This document shows, one piece after another, positions 1 to 10,733 of a stretch of 64,000 bases of DNA (the first letter of the stretch is position 1; the number at the start of each line of letters is the position of its first letter). The notes under the pieces were generated by a model. The model did no database searches, had not been told where the DNA came from, and saw nothing but the letters and a program-made list of their open reading frames with translations. This DNA comes from JAZGGS01 sp963764825 (GTDB lineage: Bacteria; Bacteroidota; Ignavibacteria; Ignavibacteriales; Ignavibacteriaceae), in the NCBI GenBank assembly GCA_963764825.1, contig CAVXUA010000003.1, positions 434,001 to 498,000 of the forward strand, read 5' to 3'. A program made the translations under genes and the position numbers.

Positions 1-2623
1 GCGCGAAACAAGTGCAAGCGCTAATTTATAAAGATGATTTGTTTCATCGGAAAGAATTTTTTCAATGTAAGACAACGCATGTTTACAATCTTTAATATTT
101 TCTGTTTGTATAAGCAAATAAGCAGTGTTTAAAGCTTCAAGCGAAACTTCTCCGGCTGATATTTTTTTGCAAGCGAGATCCTATCCTCTTCGCTTATAAT
201 CACTTCGGCGGAACGGGAAAGAAAATTTAAATGTTCTGATATGTTTTGCTGCCTATACCATTGAATTATTGATTTTCCGGTAAAGTCGATAGCCTCCTTA
301 TTCCCGATCCATAATAACGGGTTTGTAAGAAGCGACTGCATATCAATATAATGAGAGTCTGATTTGTAATTATAACTACCTATACGGAAAATGTTTTTAC
401 CTTCCTGTACCGCTCTTAATTTTAATGATAAATTAAGTTTGGAAATTGAGATCCCCTCGTCATCAGCAACAATATCCCTGCTAAGGCATCCCTTTTCTCT
501 AAGGAACCAATTTGGAATGCGTACTTCGGTCTTCTTAACAAAAATACTTGTGTGCTCTTTGGTGTACATCGATTCAATAATATTATCAAAGTTTTTCTCG
601 ATTACTCTTCTCTTGTAAGTTCCTTTTGCTGTAAGCTCACCTTGCTCATCTGAAAATGGTCTATCTATAATTCTGAAATCGAGAATCCTTTCGAAAGGGG
701 CGAGGAATTTATTTATGGTAACTATTACGGAAGAAAAATATTCCTGCTTCTGCAGTTCATTCATTCCGGGAACGGGCGATTCATCTGCTTGGTCGTTTGG
801 ATAGAGAAGCACCGTGTTAAACGGTTTATGATCGCCAACAAGAAAAACCTGTTTAATGCTTTCAAAATCTCTAAAGAAGTTTTCAATTTTTTGCGGCGCT
901 ATAGTTTCCCCTTTAATATTTTTATAGATTTCTTTTTTCCTGTCGATAATCTCTATAAAACCGTCTTCATCTATCTTCATTATATCGCCCGAGGGAAACC
1001 AGTCATCATTAAGGAAAATATCTTCCCTGCTGCTTCCAAAGTAACCCATCATTACATAAGCACCTTTGATTAATATTTCTCCATCTTTACCTAATTTTAT
1101 CTTAATTCCGGGCAGCGCTTTGCCAAGTGAGTTTGGTTTATATCTTCCAGGCGGGGTCATTGTAATTCCGCCTGTTGCTTCGGTCATACCAAAGCCGCTC
1201 ATCAATTCAATTCCATAAGACTGAAAAAACTGGAAAACATCTGGCGGAAGGTAACCCGCAGCAGATAACCCAAACTTTCAAATTGCCGCCGGTTGATTCT
1301 TCAACCGCTCCCTTAATTATTTGATGATCATCAACTTCAATATCAACCTGGCTTGATACGTATTCATAAAGCTGCAGCCATTTTTTAGGAATGCTTATAA
1401 ATATTGAAGGTTTAATTAGCTTCATATTTAAGATCATCGTATCAACAGAAGGATTTTCCATGAAAGCATATTCTGCACCCCAGAAAACAGAGCCTATCAT
1501 TTCCAGCCATCTACCAAAAGTATGAAAGAGCGGAAGGAAGGAAAGGAACCTATCTGAATCTCCAATGTCAGGGAGAGCCATTGCACGGCAGAATCGCTTG
1601 TAAATAATGTTCATGTGCGAAAACATTATTCCCTTTGGTTCACCGGTTGTGCCGGATGTGTACATAATTGTTGCAAGCGAATCCGGTTTTATCTTTTCCA
1701 GCAGCTTTTCTGCAAGAGATTCATCAGCATCTTTACTGCCGCTTAAAAATTCTTCAAAAGAAATTACATAATCATCGGCGCTGCTGCCAACAAGCAAAAC
1801 TATTTTCTTTTAAATGATGTAGTTCGTTCTTTACTGATTTTATTTTTGCAAGCTGTTTTTCGTTATGCGCAATTACAATCGCAGCTTTAGTTTGATTAAG
1901 AATAAAACTTATATGTTCCGGCACCGAGTTAGCAGGAATCATTAAGTTTACCACTCCGCTTGTAAGACAGGCAATATCCAGCATCGCCATTTCGGGGCAA
2001 TTCTCAAGTAAGAAGGCAACCTTTACGTTCTCTTCATTTTCACTTTTCAGCAGTGCATTAAATGAACGAGTATAATCATTAACGAACTCTGCTGTACTGT
2101 TCCAATTTATTTCTGAAACAACGTTCCCTTTAATAATCCTGAATAAAGGTTTGTTCCTGTAATCTCTAACTCTTTGGATAAATAGAGTGCGGATGGTGTA
2201 ATTGCTTTGTGAGATAAGATCTTCGATTAGTTTTTCCCATCTTTCTTCCTCGTAAATTCTTTTGAGGAAGGAAGAGAAGCGGAAGAGGTTTAAGTATTCG
2301 TGGATTAGTGAATATATCTTTTCCTTACCAGCATTTGCTAAAAGATAATTACCAAAGGTGAAAAATAATTCTTTGTCAAAATTTTCCATCAGCGGGTTTG
2401 CAAACTTGTCCGGCACAACTGATTTAAAAATTTCAGTTAGTTCATTTGCTAAACTTGGATTGGAAGAGAGGAGATCGTTATCAGCAATATTTTTTATTAC
2501 AGATTGTAACTCATTGTAAACCTGTTCAACCTGTTCTTCTTCCAGCGCAGATCTGCCGGAAAAGAATTTTTCTTTTAAATCTGAAATTTTTGCTGAAAGA
2601 GGATTATCTTTAAATTTGCTCAT
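1..2623 (-). CDS. Large acyl-CoA synthetase-like (AMP-forming) protein, C-terminus cut by window edge
   Basis: Reads as one protein of about 870 residues once three one-base shifts are bridged (near 163, 1265 and 1810). Order: a helical N-terminal region (~1-140), an adenylate-forming core with the ATP-binding motif YTSGTTGEPKG (~318), GFGMTEATG (~470), WFPSGD and DRKKEIYK (~558) and a lid-like KGTYKRR (~665), then a helical tail of at least 200 residues running off the window. The family activates carboxylic acids, usually fatty acids, with ATP and CoA. Near 163 the minus strand has a run of seven A that closes the frame; eight would keep it open to base 1. The usual family length is about 600, so both ends are extended. 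Substrate not predictable. Confidence 0.8.
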
Positions 2624-2727
2624 TTAATTGCTGTCCATAATAAAAAGCTGTAAACGTTAACTACTTTAAAGTTAAAAATAATTGAGGAGAATAGAATGTT
2701 TGGTGAGAACAGTTTTTGCTATATAAA

Positions 2728-2753
2728 AAAGGGATGCCGTTTGACATCCCTTT
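2728..2753 (-). terminator. Rho-independent terminator of citrate synthase
   Basis: A nine-base stem (AAAGGGATG at 2728-2736 with CATCCCTTT at 2745-2753) and an eight-base loop. On the minus strand it is followed by a run of T, 25 bases past the citrate synthase stop. Confidence 0.8.
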
Positions 2754-2777
2754 CTATTTAAAGAAAATTAATTGTTA

Positions 2778-4095
2778 TTAACTTTTTATTCCTGCAACTT
2801 CTTCAAGCATTGCAGTTGTAACAGATTTTGGTCTTTCAACGGGTAACCAAGTGCACGATCCCAGATAATGTTTGAAACAACACCCAGTGCTCTTCCGATT
2901 CCAAACAAAACAGTATAGAAATCATACTCGTTTAAACCATAGTGCCATTGTATAACACCCGATTGTGCATCAACATTTGGCCATGGATTCTTTGCTTTAC
3001 CTTGTTCCAGCAAAATAGGTGGCGTAACTTTGAAAAGCAAATCAACATATTTAAACATAGGATCATCGGGCAAGATGCTTCAGGCAAAATTCTCTTTGTG
3101 CCATGATAACGAGGATCAGTTTTTCTTAATACTGCATGCCCGAATCCCGGTATAACCTGTCCGCCGAATTTAAAGTATCCCAAACAAACTTATTCATTTC
3201 TTCTTCAGTAGGAACTTTACCGCCCATCTTATCCATAAACACCCTGCATCCATCGTAAAACTTGCTGGTTTGCCAAACCGTGCAAAGGTCCTGCAATCCG
3301 TCAATCATTGCTGAGATTGCATAATAAACATCTGAAAGAGCGCTTGCAACAAGATGACCAGCATGCGCGCTAACGTTTCCGCTTTCATGGTCACTGTGAA
3401 GAATGAAGTACAATCTGGATACTTCATCATAAGGATGATCAATTCCCATCATATGTGCAAAGTTGCCTCCAAGGTCAAGTTTAGGATCCGGCTCGATGAT
3501 ATCATCATTTTTATACTTCAACCGGTAAATGAAATGCATCCTATCTTGGGTAGTTTTGCAAGAAGGTTAATTCCATCTTCGAATGTAGGTTTCCAATAAT
3601 CCATCTTACCAAGACCGGCATTATATTCTTTAACAAAGACAGATTCGCTCTGCATGGCAACAATAGCGGTTGAGAACATTGCCATTGGATGAGCATCTTT
3701 CGGCAATTGCTTTCAGCACATCAAATACATACTGCGGAACATGCTGGTCGTTTCTTAAACTCTTCTGCAACTTCTTTTACATCCTCATCAGCAGGAAATT
3801 CACCAGTAAGAAGCAAGTAGAACAAATCCTTCTACATAAGGCATTTCCTAGCCGGGTACTTTAGGAAGAGTTTCCAGGGTTTCTCGGGAATTGTAAACCC
3901 CCTGAAACGAATACCTTCAAAAGGATCGAGATAAGAGATATCGGTTGTTAAACATTTAACACCTCTGGCTCCGCCAATAACCTGGGCTATTGTAACTTCG
4001 CCAACTTTTTTATCTCCATGCTCTTTTAATAGTTTGGTGGTACGCGGGCGCCACTCGTCTATTTTTTGTCCAAGTTTTTCTTTTAAGCGTGACAT
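2778..4095 (-). CDS. gltA: Citrate synthase, long mitochondrial-like type
   Basis: Condenses acetyl-CoA and oxaloacetate to citrate, the entry step of the TCA cycle in the cytosol. Reconstructed across about six one-base shifts into ~438 residues, the usual length of the mitochondrial-like type. Visible pieces in order: start MSRLKEKLGQKI, FEGIRFRGFTIPE, LTGEFPADEDV, the active-site region HSDHESGNVSAHAGHL, GGQVIPGFGHAVLRKTDPR, and the end TTAMLEEVAGIKS. The start is ATG at 4095, seven bases after a clear GGAGG. It has its own terminator, so it is probably a single-gene unit. The shift density is the highest of any gene here. Confidence 0.9.
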
Positions 4096-4302
4096 ATTAG
4101 TCCTCCGTTTCTTAAGTTTTCAAAACAGGATTTTATTGTTCCTGTACAAATTTTTGAATGAACTAGAGGAATACAAGAATGTGCATAGTTCGCAGTTGAA
4201 CAGAAGTAAAAATTAGAATATATAAAGCACGAACTATTCATCATCCCCTATTCCCCATAATTGTAAAAATTGTATGCTTAAACATATCAATTATTTGTTG
4301 TA

Positions 4303-5674
4303 TTAATCAAATAATATTTCTTTCCCCGGCGATGCAGCGTAAACTTTTATTCCCTTATACTTTTTCAGAGCTGAATTTCCCATCCAGTCAATTGCTTCCT
4401 CATCGCCATGAACAAGAATAAGATTTTCCGGTTTTAACTTTTCTAAAATACTTACAAGCTCTTCTCTTTTAGAATGAGCGGAGAAGCTGAAATTCTTTAT
4501 ATCGCATCTTAACTTCCCTTTTTTTATCTGATTCGGTCAATTGGAGCTTATTACCCTTCTTTGCTTTGGCAATTTTATAACCCGGTGTGCTTTCATCCAT
4601 ATAACCAACAAGTAAATATTGCTGAACCATTTTGCCTGAGCCATCTCTTTGCAAGATTAAAGGAAATTGTAGATTCTATTATCATTCCGCTGGAAGCAAG
4701 TATGATTGAAGGAAACTTAAAGAACTCATCAAAGTTGTTTACATCTCTTATATCCTTTTGTGGGGAGTCGTGCAATACTAATTCGCTTTGGTTATAGTTT
4801 ACAACAAAGCGGTTGGAATCATAAGCACGAGTTTATTTTTTTTCCTATTCCACCTGTATAAATATCCACGTTGGTTACTTTGTTCTTTTTCAGAAGCAAC
4901 AGGATAGTTGCAAAAATTTCCTGCATTTTTCCCAATGAAAAAACCGGGATAAGAACTGATCCGCCGGAGTTAATTACTTTGTTAAGTGATCGGGCAAAAT
5001 AATCAGTTTCCACTTCCCACGATTTTTATTATTGAAGAATCAGTTGCTCCGTAAGTTGATTCGGAAATTAGTGTATTGATTTTTTCCTGCGGAAGCTGCG
5101 CACCAGGCAGTAGAGGTTTGAGATGAAATATTTATATCGCCGGTATAAAATATTTTATACTCTTTGTAGTTAATATAAATTCCAGCAGAGCCAAGAATGT
5201 GTCCCGCATCGTAAAATTTTACTTTTACCGGTCTCATCATCTGCTGCATTAAATCCTTTAATGTAAAATTCTTCTTCGTACGATTTGTAATCAATTGACT
5301 TTATTAATAAATCAACTTCATCAGTGAGAATATATTTCAAAACTTTCATCGCTCACTTGTTTTTTAAGAATTGAAATCGCGTTATGAAGTGTTAGCTCCG
5401 AGAGTGCACGGGTTTGCGGTGTGGTGGTAATCTTAAGATACGGGAATTTTTTTATGAGAAAAGGCAGCGAGTTTAGGTGATCCTGGTGTGCATGGGAAAT
5501 CAATACGTGATCTAACGGTTTATCCTTTAAAAGATTAAAATCCGGAAGAGCATCCAACCCTTGTTTTTGAGGATGCATACCGCAATCGAGGATTATGCCA
5601 ATACCATTAATATTCAGGTAATAACAGTTTGCGCCTATCTCCCCGGCGCCGCCAAGTGGAAGAAACTGGATCAT
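4303..5674 (-). CDS. Metallo-beta-lactamase / beta-CASP family ribonuclease-like protein
   Basis: Reconstructed over several one-base shifts into ~455 residues. The N-terminus is FLPLGGAGEIGANCYYL. The zinc-binding HAHQDHL motif is at ~residue 62, followed by AGHILGSAGIYI and FYTGDIN of the metallo-beta-lactamase fold. A beta-CASP part follows (GSVLIPVFSLGKMQE), then FSFSAHSKREEL and LVHGDEEAI near the end. This order is that of CPSF/YSH1-type RNA-processing nucleases (COG1236-like), which cut or trim RNA in the cytosol. RNase J would be longer with a C-terminal domain, not seen here. The start ATG at 5674 begins at the fold itself. Confidence 0.8.
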
Positions 5675-5743
5675 TAGAAAAACAGATTATTATTTTAACT
5701 GTAAAATAAGTTTTTGCGAAATAAGCAGAAAGAAGATAAAAAG

Positions 5744-5770
5744 TGCCGGCCACTTTGATAGCAACCGGCA
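5744..5770 (-). terminator. Possible terminator after the T9SS cargo gene
   Basis: Six-base stem TGCCGG/CCGGCA with a 15-base loop, 25 bases beyond the stop at 5795. A short T run follows on the minus strand. The long loop makes it a weak call. Confidence 0.4.
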
Positions 5771-5794
5771 TAAGAAATAATGAAATGAATTTTA

Positions 5795-6835
5795 CTACTT
5801 CATAAGTGCCATTTTAATAGAACTTGTGTAATTGCCAGCGGAAATTTTTGCAATATAAAGTCCGCTTGCAAGATTTATTCCTGAGAAATCAGCTCTGTAA
5901 ACCCCTGCGGCTTGATCTTCATTAATTAATGTAGCAACTTCATTTCCCAAAACATCAAAAACTTTCAATTCAACAAAGGATTGTTCGGGAATGCTATATT
6001 CTATCTTAGTAGTTGGATTAAACGGGTTGGGGTAATTCTGGTTAAGTGTAAAATCGTTTGGTATTTCATTTATTTGTTCAACTGAACTAACTAGCCCATC
6101 ATAATAAGTTGTTCCATCGACAGAAATCATTCCACTATTTGGAGGATTTGAGCTGACTGCATTAACATTAACCTGTGCGCCATTTTTTGATATAAATGAA
6201 AAATTAACACTTGTTATTCCAGAAATAGTTAATTCTTCTCTAATCCTTAGAGCATCATAACTTACCCCGCCAGGAATAGTTATCGTACCGTACGCGTCAA
6301 CATTTGTACTGATAGAGACGCTAGATGAATTTATCGGCGTACCATTAATACTTATTGTTTGAGTATATGTATCTGACCATTGCGAATTAATGGTAAATGG
6401 ATGTTCATACTGTCGCCTGTATGGGTCATATGATATTTCAGTTACAAAACCTGGAAGTGCACTTGATACTGCTGCATTACCCAAAACATCAAACTGCCCA
6501 TTAAGTTTTGAATATGTCCAGATTTCTGAAAAATTTCCACCGATAGTACTTGCACTATAATTGCAAATATTAGCTGTTGGGAAATCATTTATATAAGGCG
6601 AGGTAGCAGGATCAATACTTTCAAGGGTAACCATTAAATTAGATTGAAGATTTGTAAAATCCCAGTTATTGCCCCCACCTGGTGAGCCAATATCGAAATT
6701 TGATTGTAAAGTATCTTCATGGATTGTTGCTGTGTTACCTATAGCAAACATATTAGCAACATCACTGCTGTTAATAGTAATCTGTGCAAGGGTTGTACAG
6801 CTCGCAACTGCAAAAAACAGAAGAATTTTTTTCAT
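5795..6835 (-). CDS. Secreted protein with T9SS sorting domain, function unknown
   Basis: 346 residues, intact. The signal peptide is at ~1-18 (MKKILLFFAVASCTTLAQ). The middle (~19-260) is rich in Ser, Thr, Asn and Tyr with a beta-strand pattern and no enzyme motif I recognise. The last ~80 residues are a type IX sorting domain: QNYPNPFNPTTKIEYSIPE, then KVFDVLGNEVATL and the ending SSIKMALMK. It should pass the inner membrane by Sec, cross the outer membrane by T9SS and be anchored or released outside. The start at 6835 is preceded by a purine-rich AGGAGAAAAAGA stretch. Confidence 0.85.
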   Translation of the reverse strand: MKKILLFFAVASCTTLAQITINSSDVANMFAIGNTATIHEDTLQSNFDIGSPGGGNNWDFTNLQSNLMVTLESIDPATSPYINDFPTANICNYSASTIGGNFSEIWTYSKLNGQFDVLGNAAVSSALPGFVTEISYDPYRRQYEHPFTINSQWSDTYTQTISINGTPINSSSVSISTNVDAYGTITIPGGVSYDALRIREELTISGITSVNFSFISKNGAQVNVNAVSSNPPNSGMISVDGTTYYDGLVSSVEQINEIPNDFTLNQNYPNPFNPTTKIEYSIPEQSFVELKVFDVLGNEVATLINEDQAAGVYRADFSGINLASGLYIAKISAGNYTSSIKMALMK

Positions 6836-6919
6836 CTTCTTTTTCTCCTTTTGTTGTGATTAAGTAATTAATTATTTTAAAAGTTAAATATCAAAGAACA
6901 CCTTCTGATTTTTTGGAGC

Positions 6920-8170
6920 TTAAATTTTTATAAACTCAACTCTTCGATTGTTAGCTTTTCCTTCAGGCGAAGAGTTTTCGCTTACAGGAATACTTTCACC
7001 GTATCCTTTTGAATTTAAGCGTGAAGCATCAATACCAAGTTTAACAAGCATTACCTTTACTGCAGCAGCCCGATCTTCTGATAATTTTTGATTGAACGAT
7101 TCTTCGCCATCACTATCCGTATGTCCTTCAATAGTAAAATTTAAATCAGAGTGCTTGTTCATCAGCTTAACAATTTCATTTATGGTTCCCATTGACTCAC
7201 CATTAATTGTGGATTTGTTAACTTCGAACAAAATTCCGCGAGTGACAAATTTGCCCTCTTCCGTAATTCTATCGTATAACTTTTTACCGCCTTCATTAAC
7301 ACGTATATTTTTCATAGAACTCATTTTTATAAAACGATCGTCGTAATGTGCACCGATTGAGAACATTTTAGGTTTAAAACCAAGATTTGGAATGTTTAAT
7401 AACCGCTCTTCATCCATATATACTTTGAGGGATCTTTTGTTAAATGAAATAGCAATGTGTTTCCACTTCGGCTGCCATTCCTTTTTTTCTTCTGTAAAAG
7501 AACTAGTTTTACCACCGAACTGTCCCATTTTCACTGCATTCCAACTAATGTCTATTGGTGGAATACTTTTCCCTTCAATCTTAGCATAGTTACTGGTTCC
7601 CTCAAAAAATCTGACTTTGTAATAATCTGATCTTATAACCCCATCTTCTTCAAAGAAGACATCAAATTCCAATGTAAAAATCTCTGGCAGAAAATCCTTT
7701 TTATCCATTAGAGGAAGAATTACGGAATTATTATTGAAATGAATAACATTGTCTCCGCCTAAAGAAGCAACTTCTGCGCTGCCACTAAGCAAATCCCAGC
7801 GAGAAGGAAACTCTCCACTCTCTTCTCTGGAAAGATCATCTTCAAAAATTACCTTTTCGCCTGCCACAAAATCATATTTGGACCACATCTTTAATTCCTC
7901 GGCGGTTCCCTGATCTAATTCGCTATTTTGAGTGTTCGTTTCAATATTTGTATTTGGATTGTTATCGGTTGTTTGATCTTCTGTGCTCGTATTTTCATTT
8001 TCTTCTTCACCGCCTTTCTTTATGGTTTCTGCGGTTTCATTTATAGCATCATCAGTTGCATCATTTAATTCTTTGTTTACTTTGTCCTTTATCTTTTTTT
8101 CTATGTCAATATCAAACTGCGCATATACGGAAAATGATATAAAAAGAAAAAGTAGGAATAATAATTTCAT
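6920..8170 (-). CDS. OmpA-family protein with LamG-like domain
   Basis: 416 residues, intact. Signal peptide at ~1-17 (LFLFISFSVYAQ), an acidic Thr/Asn/Glu-rich linker (~18-95), then a ~190-residue beta-rich region (WDLLSGSAEVASLGG ... IAISFNKRSLKVYMDEERL) that resembles a LamG/concanavalin-like fold. The C-terminal OmpA domain (~310-416) has FTIEGHTDSDGEE and ANNRRVEFIKI. OmpA domains bind peptidoglycan, so it probably sits in the periplasm or outer membrane and ties a glycan-binding or structural domain to the wall. There is no beta-barrel part. The partner is unknown. Confidence 0.8.
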   Translation of the reverse strand: MKLLFLLFLFISFSVYAQFDIDIEKKIKDKVNKELNDATDDAINETAETIKKGGEEENENTSTEDQTTDNNPNTNIETNTQNSELDQGTAEELKMWSKYDFVAGEKVIFEDDLSREESGEFPSRWDLLSGSAEVASLGGDNVIHFNNNSVILPLMDKKDFLPEIFTLEFDVFFEEDGVIRSDYYKVRFFEGTSNYAKIEGKSIPPIDISWNAVKMGQFGGKTSSFTEEKKEWQPKWKHIAISFNKRSLKVYMDEERLLNIPNLGFKPKMFSIGAHYDDRFIKMSSMKNIRVNEGGKKLYDRITEEGKFVTRGILFEVNKSTINGESMGTINEIVKLMNKHSDLNFTIEGHTDSDGEESFNQKLSEDRAAAVKVMLVKLGIDASRLNSKGYGESIPVSENSSPEGKANNRRVEFIKI

Positions 8171-8425
8171 AATTGTCTCAATTTTATTGGTTTTTAAAAA
8201 TGATTATCAATAATTGACAACCGGTAAACTCATTTCTGTGATGGTTACATTTGCAGGGACACTAGCTAAAACAGATGGGAATAGCCTCACAAAACCAATT
8301 TAATTTAATAAACCATTTTATATTAGGCAAGTATTACCAACCCCTAATTGTTTCTATTGTTGAAATATGTTCAACCGTGTGTTACAGGTCACATATGGAC
8401 AAATTGAGACGTCATAGAGGGCATA

Positions 8426-9067
8426 TTAAGCTTTCACAGCCCAAATAACATCCGCCAGGGTTTGATGACCAGGTTCGAGTGGAAATTTCAGAAGGTAATG
8501 CGGATTGAATCCTTCCATATATTTCTCTATTCTCTCCTTCAGCCAGGAGATTTCTGATTTCAATTTCCAATGTTCTCCATCGGATGAATAGAGGACGACA
8601 AACAATCTATTCTTTAAATGCATCCTTTGCTGCTGTGATTGGTTTTTGTAAAGCCATCCAATTAATTCATCAGTTTTGTTAATTGCATCTTTTATCTCGT
8701 AAGGAAAGTTTTTTGGAAAGACAGAAGTTTTATGATCGAATGTTACTCCATCAATTGTGAAATCAACTAATTTATCTTTGCTATCTAAAGCAGGTTTAAC
8801 GTTTGGCAGCGAGCAGAAAATTTTCTCTACTGCCTGTGCAGACCAGAAGTTGTACCACCGGTTTAACGCATAATTAGAAATATTTTGATGTTCTTTGTCC
8901 TTTTTGAACCTGCTGTTTATTTCTTTAATAACATCATCAAATTGAAAAGTGCGGTAGATAAAATTGGTTAGATTATCAAACGCGTTATTTTGTTTTCTTC
9001 CCCACTTGTAAGGGTAAGTTAAACGCTTTTTAAGTTCGCTTTCTATTTTGTTTAATTCGCTATCCAT
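8426..9067 (-). CDS. 213-residue protein with a PD-(D/E)XK nuclease-like motif
   Basis: I do not recognise the family. The ATG at 9067 is preferred over an upstream TTG at 9121, which would add 18 residues with no signal character. The segment LVDFTIDGVTFDHKTSVFP has Asp102 and Asp111-x-Lys113 on adjacent predicted strands, the arrangement of PD-(D/E)XK nucleases. A preceding NRWYNFWSAQAVEKIF helix and a basic N-terminus fit DNA binding. It lies 130 bases after the META-domain gene, on the same strand as a DNA methyltransferase two genes upstream, so it could be the cutting partner of a restriction-modification pair. The nuclease role is inference from one motif. Confidence 0.5.
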   Translation of the reverse strand: MDSELNKIESELKKRLTYPYKWGRKQNNAFDNLTNFIYRTFQFDDVIKEINSRFKKDKEHQNISNYALNRWYNFWSAQAVEKIFCSLPNVKPALDSKDKLVDFTIDGVTFDHKTSVFPKNFPYEIKDAINKTDELIGWLYKNQSQQQRMHLKNRLFVVLYSSDGEHWKLKSEISWLKERIEKYMEGFNPHYLLKFPLEPGHQTLADVIWAVKA

Positions 9068-9196
9068 CTTTGTAATTACCAAATCACAAAATACAATCCT
9101 CAAATAATTACCAATTAACAAAATCCAAATTTTTTAATCTTGCTGTTTAGTTATTGGATATTATTTGAGTTTTGAAAATTGAGATTTGCGATTTAT

Positions 9197-9652
9197 TTAA
9201 TCAATCTTTCTAAAAACTAATCTTTCTTCCTCACCTTCAAATAAATATAATCTCATCTTTTCTATTTTATAATTATCAACAATCTGAAGCGCCGTTAGGA
9301 ATCTCTGCTCAATATCTCCCGGGCAAGCCATTTCTGTTGAAATGATATTTGAAAATGAAATATTATTTTCATCAACTTTAACTGTACCATTAATAGTGTT
9401 GCATCCTGCATTTCCGTGCAATCTTTCTTCCTTTAAGTAAATTTCTATTAGAGGATGATTGTTAGTCTGATTATCTTTAATAAATTTTTCACCATTAATA
9501 GATTCAAGCGCCCAGATATCGTGCAGTCTCACATTAACTCCAGTTTCTTTTGTTGAGCAGCCGATCACTAAAGCCGCAAAGATTATAACCAGACAAGTGA
9601 TCAAAAAAGCAACGAATATTCTTAATTGTTTTTTTTCTGTTGGTTTAAACAT
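9197..9652 (-). CDS. META-domain (HslJ-like) lipoprotein
   Basis: 151 residues from the ATG at 9652, chosen because AGGAAAG lies just upstream; a longer reading from 9694 would start inside the methyltransferase gene. A hydrophobic segment at ~10-32 ends in ALVIGC, a lipobox, so it is likely lipid-anchored. The META (DUF306) domain carries LHDIWALESINGE and GNAGCNTINGTV, and a second Cys in TEMACPGD. In HslJ this domain is linked to novobiocin or heat-shock phenotypes; the role here is unknown. The start overlaps the methyltransferase stop by 8 bases, so the two are likely translated together. Confidence 0.75.
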   Translation of the reverse strand: MFKPTEKKQLRIFVAFLITCLVIIFAALVIGCSTKETGVNVRLHDIWALESINGEKFIKDNQTNNHPLIEIYLKEERLHGNAGCNTINGTVKVDENNISFSNIISTEMACPGDIEQRFLTALQIVDNYKIEKMRLYLFEGEEERLVFRKID

Positions 9653-10733
9653 TTTTCTTTCCTTTCTCTTTCTTAAACAGGAAAATGTATTCATGTTTAA
9701 AGATGTAAAATCCTCCGGCTAAAGCACGGTAGCGCCATAATTCTTTCTGGTTCATCTTTCCTTTTGTTGTATCAAAATTCTTAACAATAGTAGATTTTAA
9801 TTTGTAACCTCGCTTCATCACTTCCTGCATCGTATAAAAACCAAGCGGAATCCATTCGCCATCAGAATATTTATCTCCTATTACTACTGCAAGATATCTT
9901 CCTTCTTCAAGCACGCTGCCGGTGTTATCAATAACCTTCCCGAACATTTCTAAAAACTCTCCAACCGATTTTGCATTTGAAAGATCATTTTTCTTTCTGC
10001 TGAATTTAATTATATCCCAGTAAGGAGGATGAAGAAACACAAACTGAACTGATTTAGTTCCAGCTTTTTTCAATTCATCTTTTAGATTAACCCTTGTACT
10101 GTCTCCTTCTACTAATTTTATCTTTACTTTATTCCCGGTTTTTTCTTTGGCAATATTTTTCTTTGCAAGCTTAACCACATCATTGCTAAGCTCGACACCA
10201 ATTCCATTTCTGCCAAGGCGCTTACACTCAATTAATGTTGTTCCGCTTCCTGCAAAAGCATCTAAAATCCAGTCATCTTTTTTTGTGTATCTTCTTAGAA
10301 GCTGGTTGGGAATTTGCGGAATGAAGTTACCCCAGTAATCAGCTTTGTGTGCACCCGATTTATCACGTTTTTCAAGAATCCACAAACTGTCTGTAATAAG
10401 ATCTTCATACTCTTTCCAACGGTTCAGGTTTAAATCATTAATCTTCGATGTTTTGCTTTTAGTAAGACCTTTAATAAGCCTGTTTATATAATACTTTGTC
10501 CTCTCTACCGTTTTTGCTTTAAGTATCTGTTCCAGTTCGCCTCTAAGATATTCACATTTAATTTCAACCGATTCATCGTTTACTACTAAGAATAATAAAT
10601 TACCTTCCTGGTTTTTAACTTTGATAAGAATGTGTCCGATCTTTTTCTTAATCTTTTTTAAATTATCCAGTTCGGATGCATCTCTAATATCTTTTATAAG
10701 TTCGATGTTCTTCAATCTAAACTTCCTTATCAA
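9645..10733 (-). CDS. DNA methyltransferase (amino-methylating, N4/N6 type)
   Basis: 362 residues, intact. The N-terminal ~120 residues are basic and unfamiliar. The Rossmann core has the SAM-binding motif LDAFAGSGTT (~158), an acidic turn GIGVELS, and the catalytic loop FLHPPYWD (~236). Its HPPY replaces the usual DPPY or SPPY, and the pocket remains aromatic. Motif I precedes motif IV in the chain. It transfers a methyl group to adenine N6 or cytosine N4 in DNA. The start overlaps the end of lhgO by 17 bases, an odd pairing with a metabolic gene. A nuclease-like gene lies downstream at 8426-9067. Orphan regulatory methylase or half of an R-M pair: not decidable here. Confidence 0.8.
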   Translation of the reverse strand: MIRKFRLKNIELIKDIRDASELDNLKKIKKKIGHILIKVKNQEGNLLFLVVNDESVEIKCEYLRGELEQILKAKTVERTKYYINRLIKGLTKSKTSKINDLNLNRWKEYEDLITDSLWILEKRDKSGAHKADYWGNFIPQIPNQLLRRYTKKDDWILDAFAGSGTTLIECKRLGRNGIGVELSNDVVKLAKKNIAKEKTGNKVKIKLVEGDSTRVNLKDELKKAGTKSVQFVFLHPPYWDIIKFSRKKNDLSNAKSVGEFLEMFGKVIDNTGSVLEEGRYLAVVIGDKYSDGEWIPLGFYTMQEVMKRGYKLKSTIVKNFDTTKGKMNQKELWRYRALAGGFYIFKHEYIFLFKKEKGKKNV

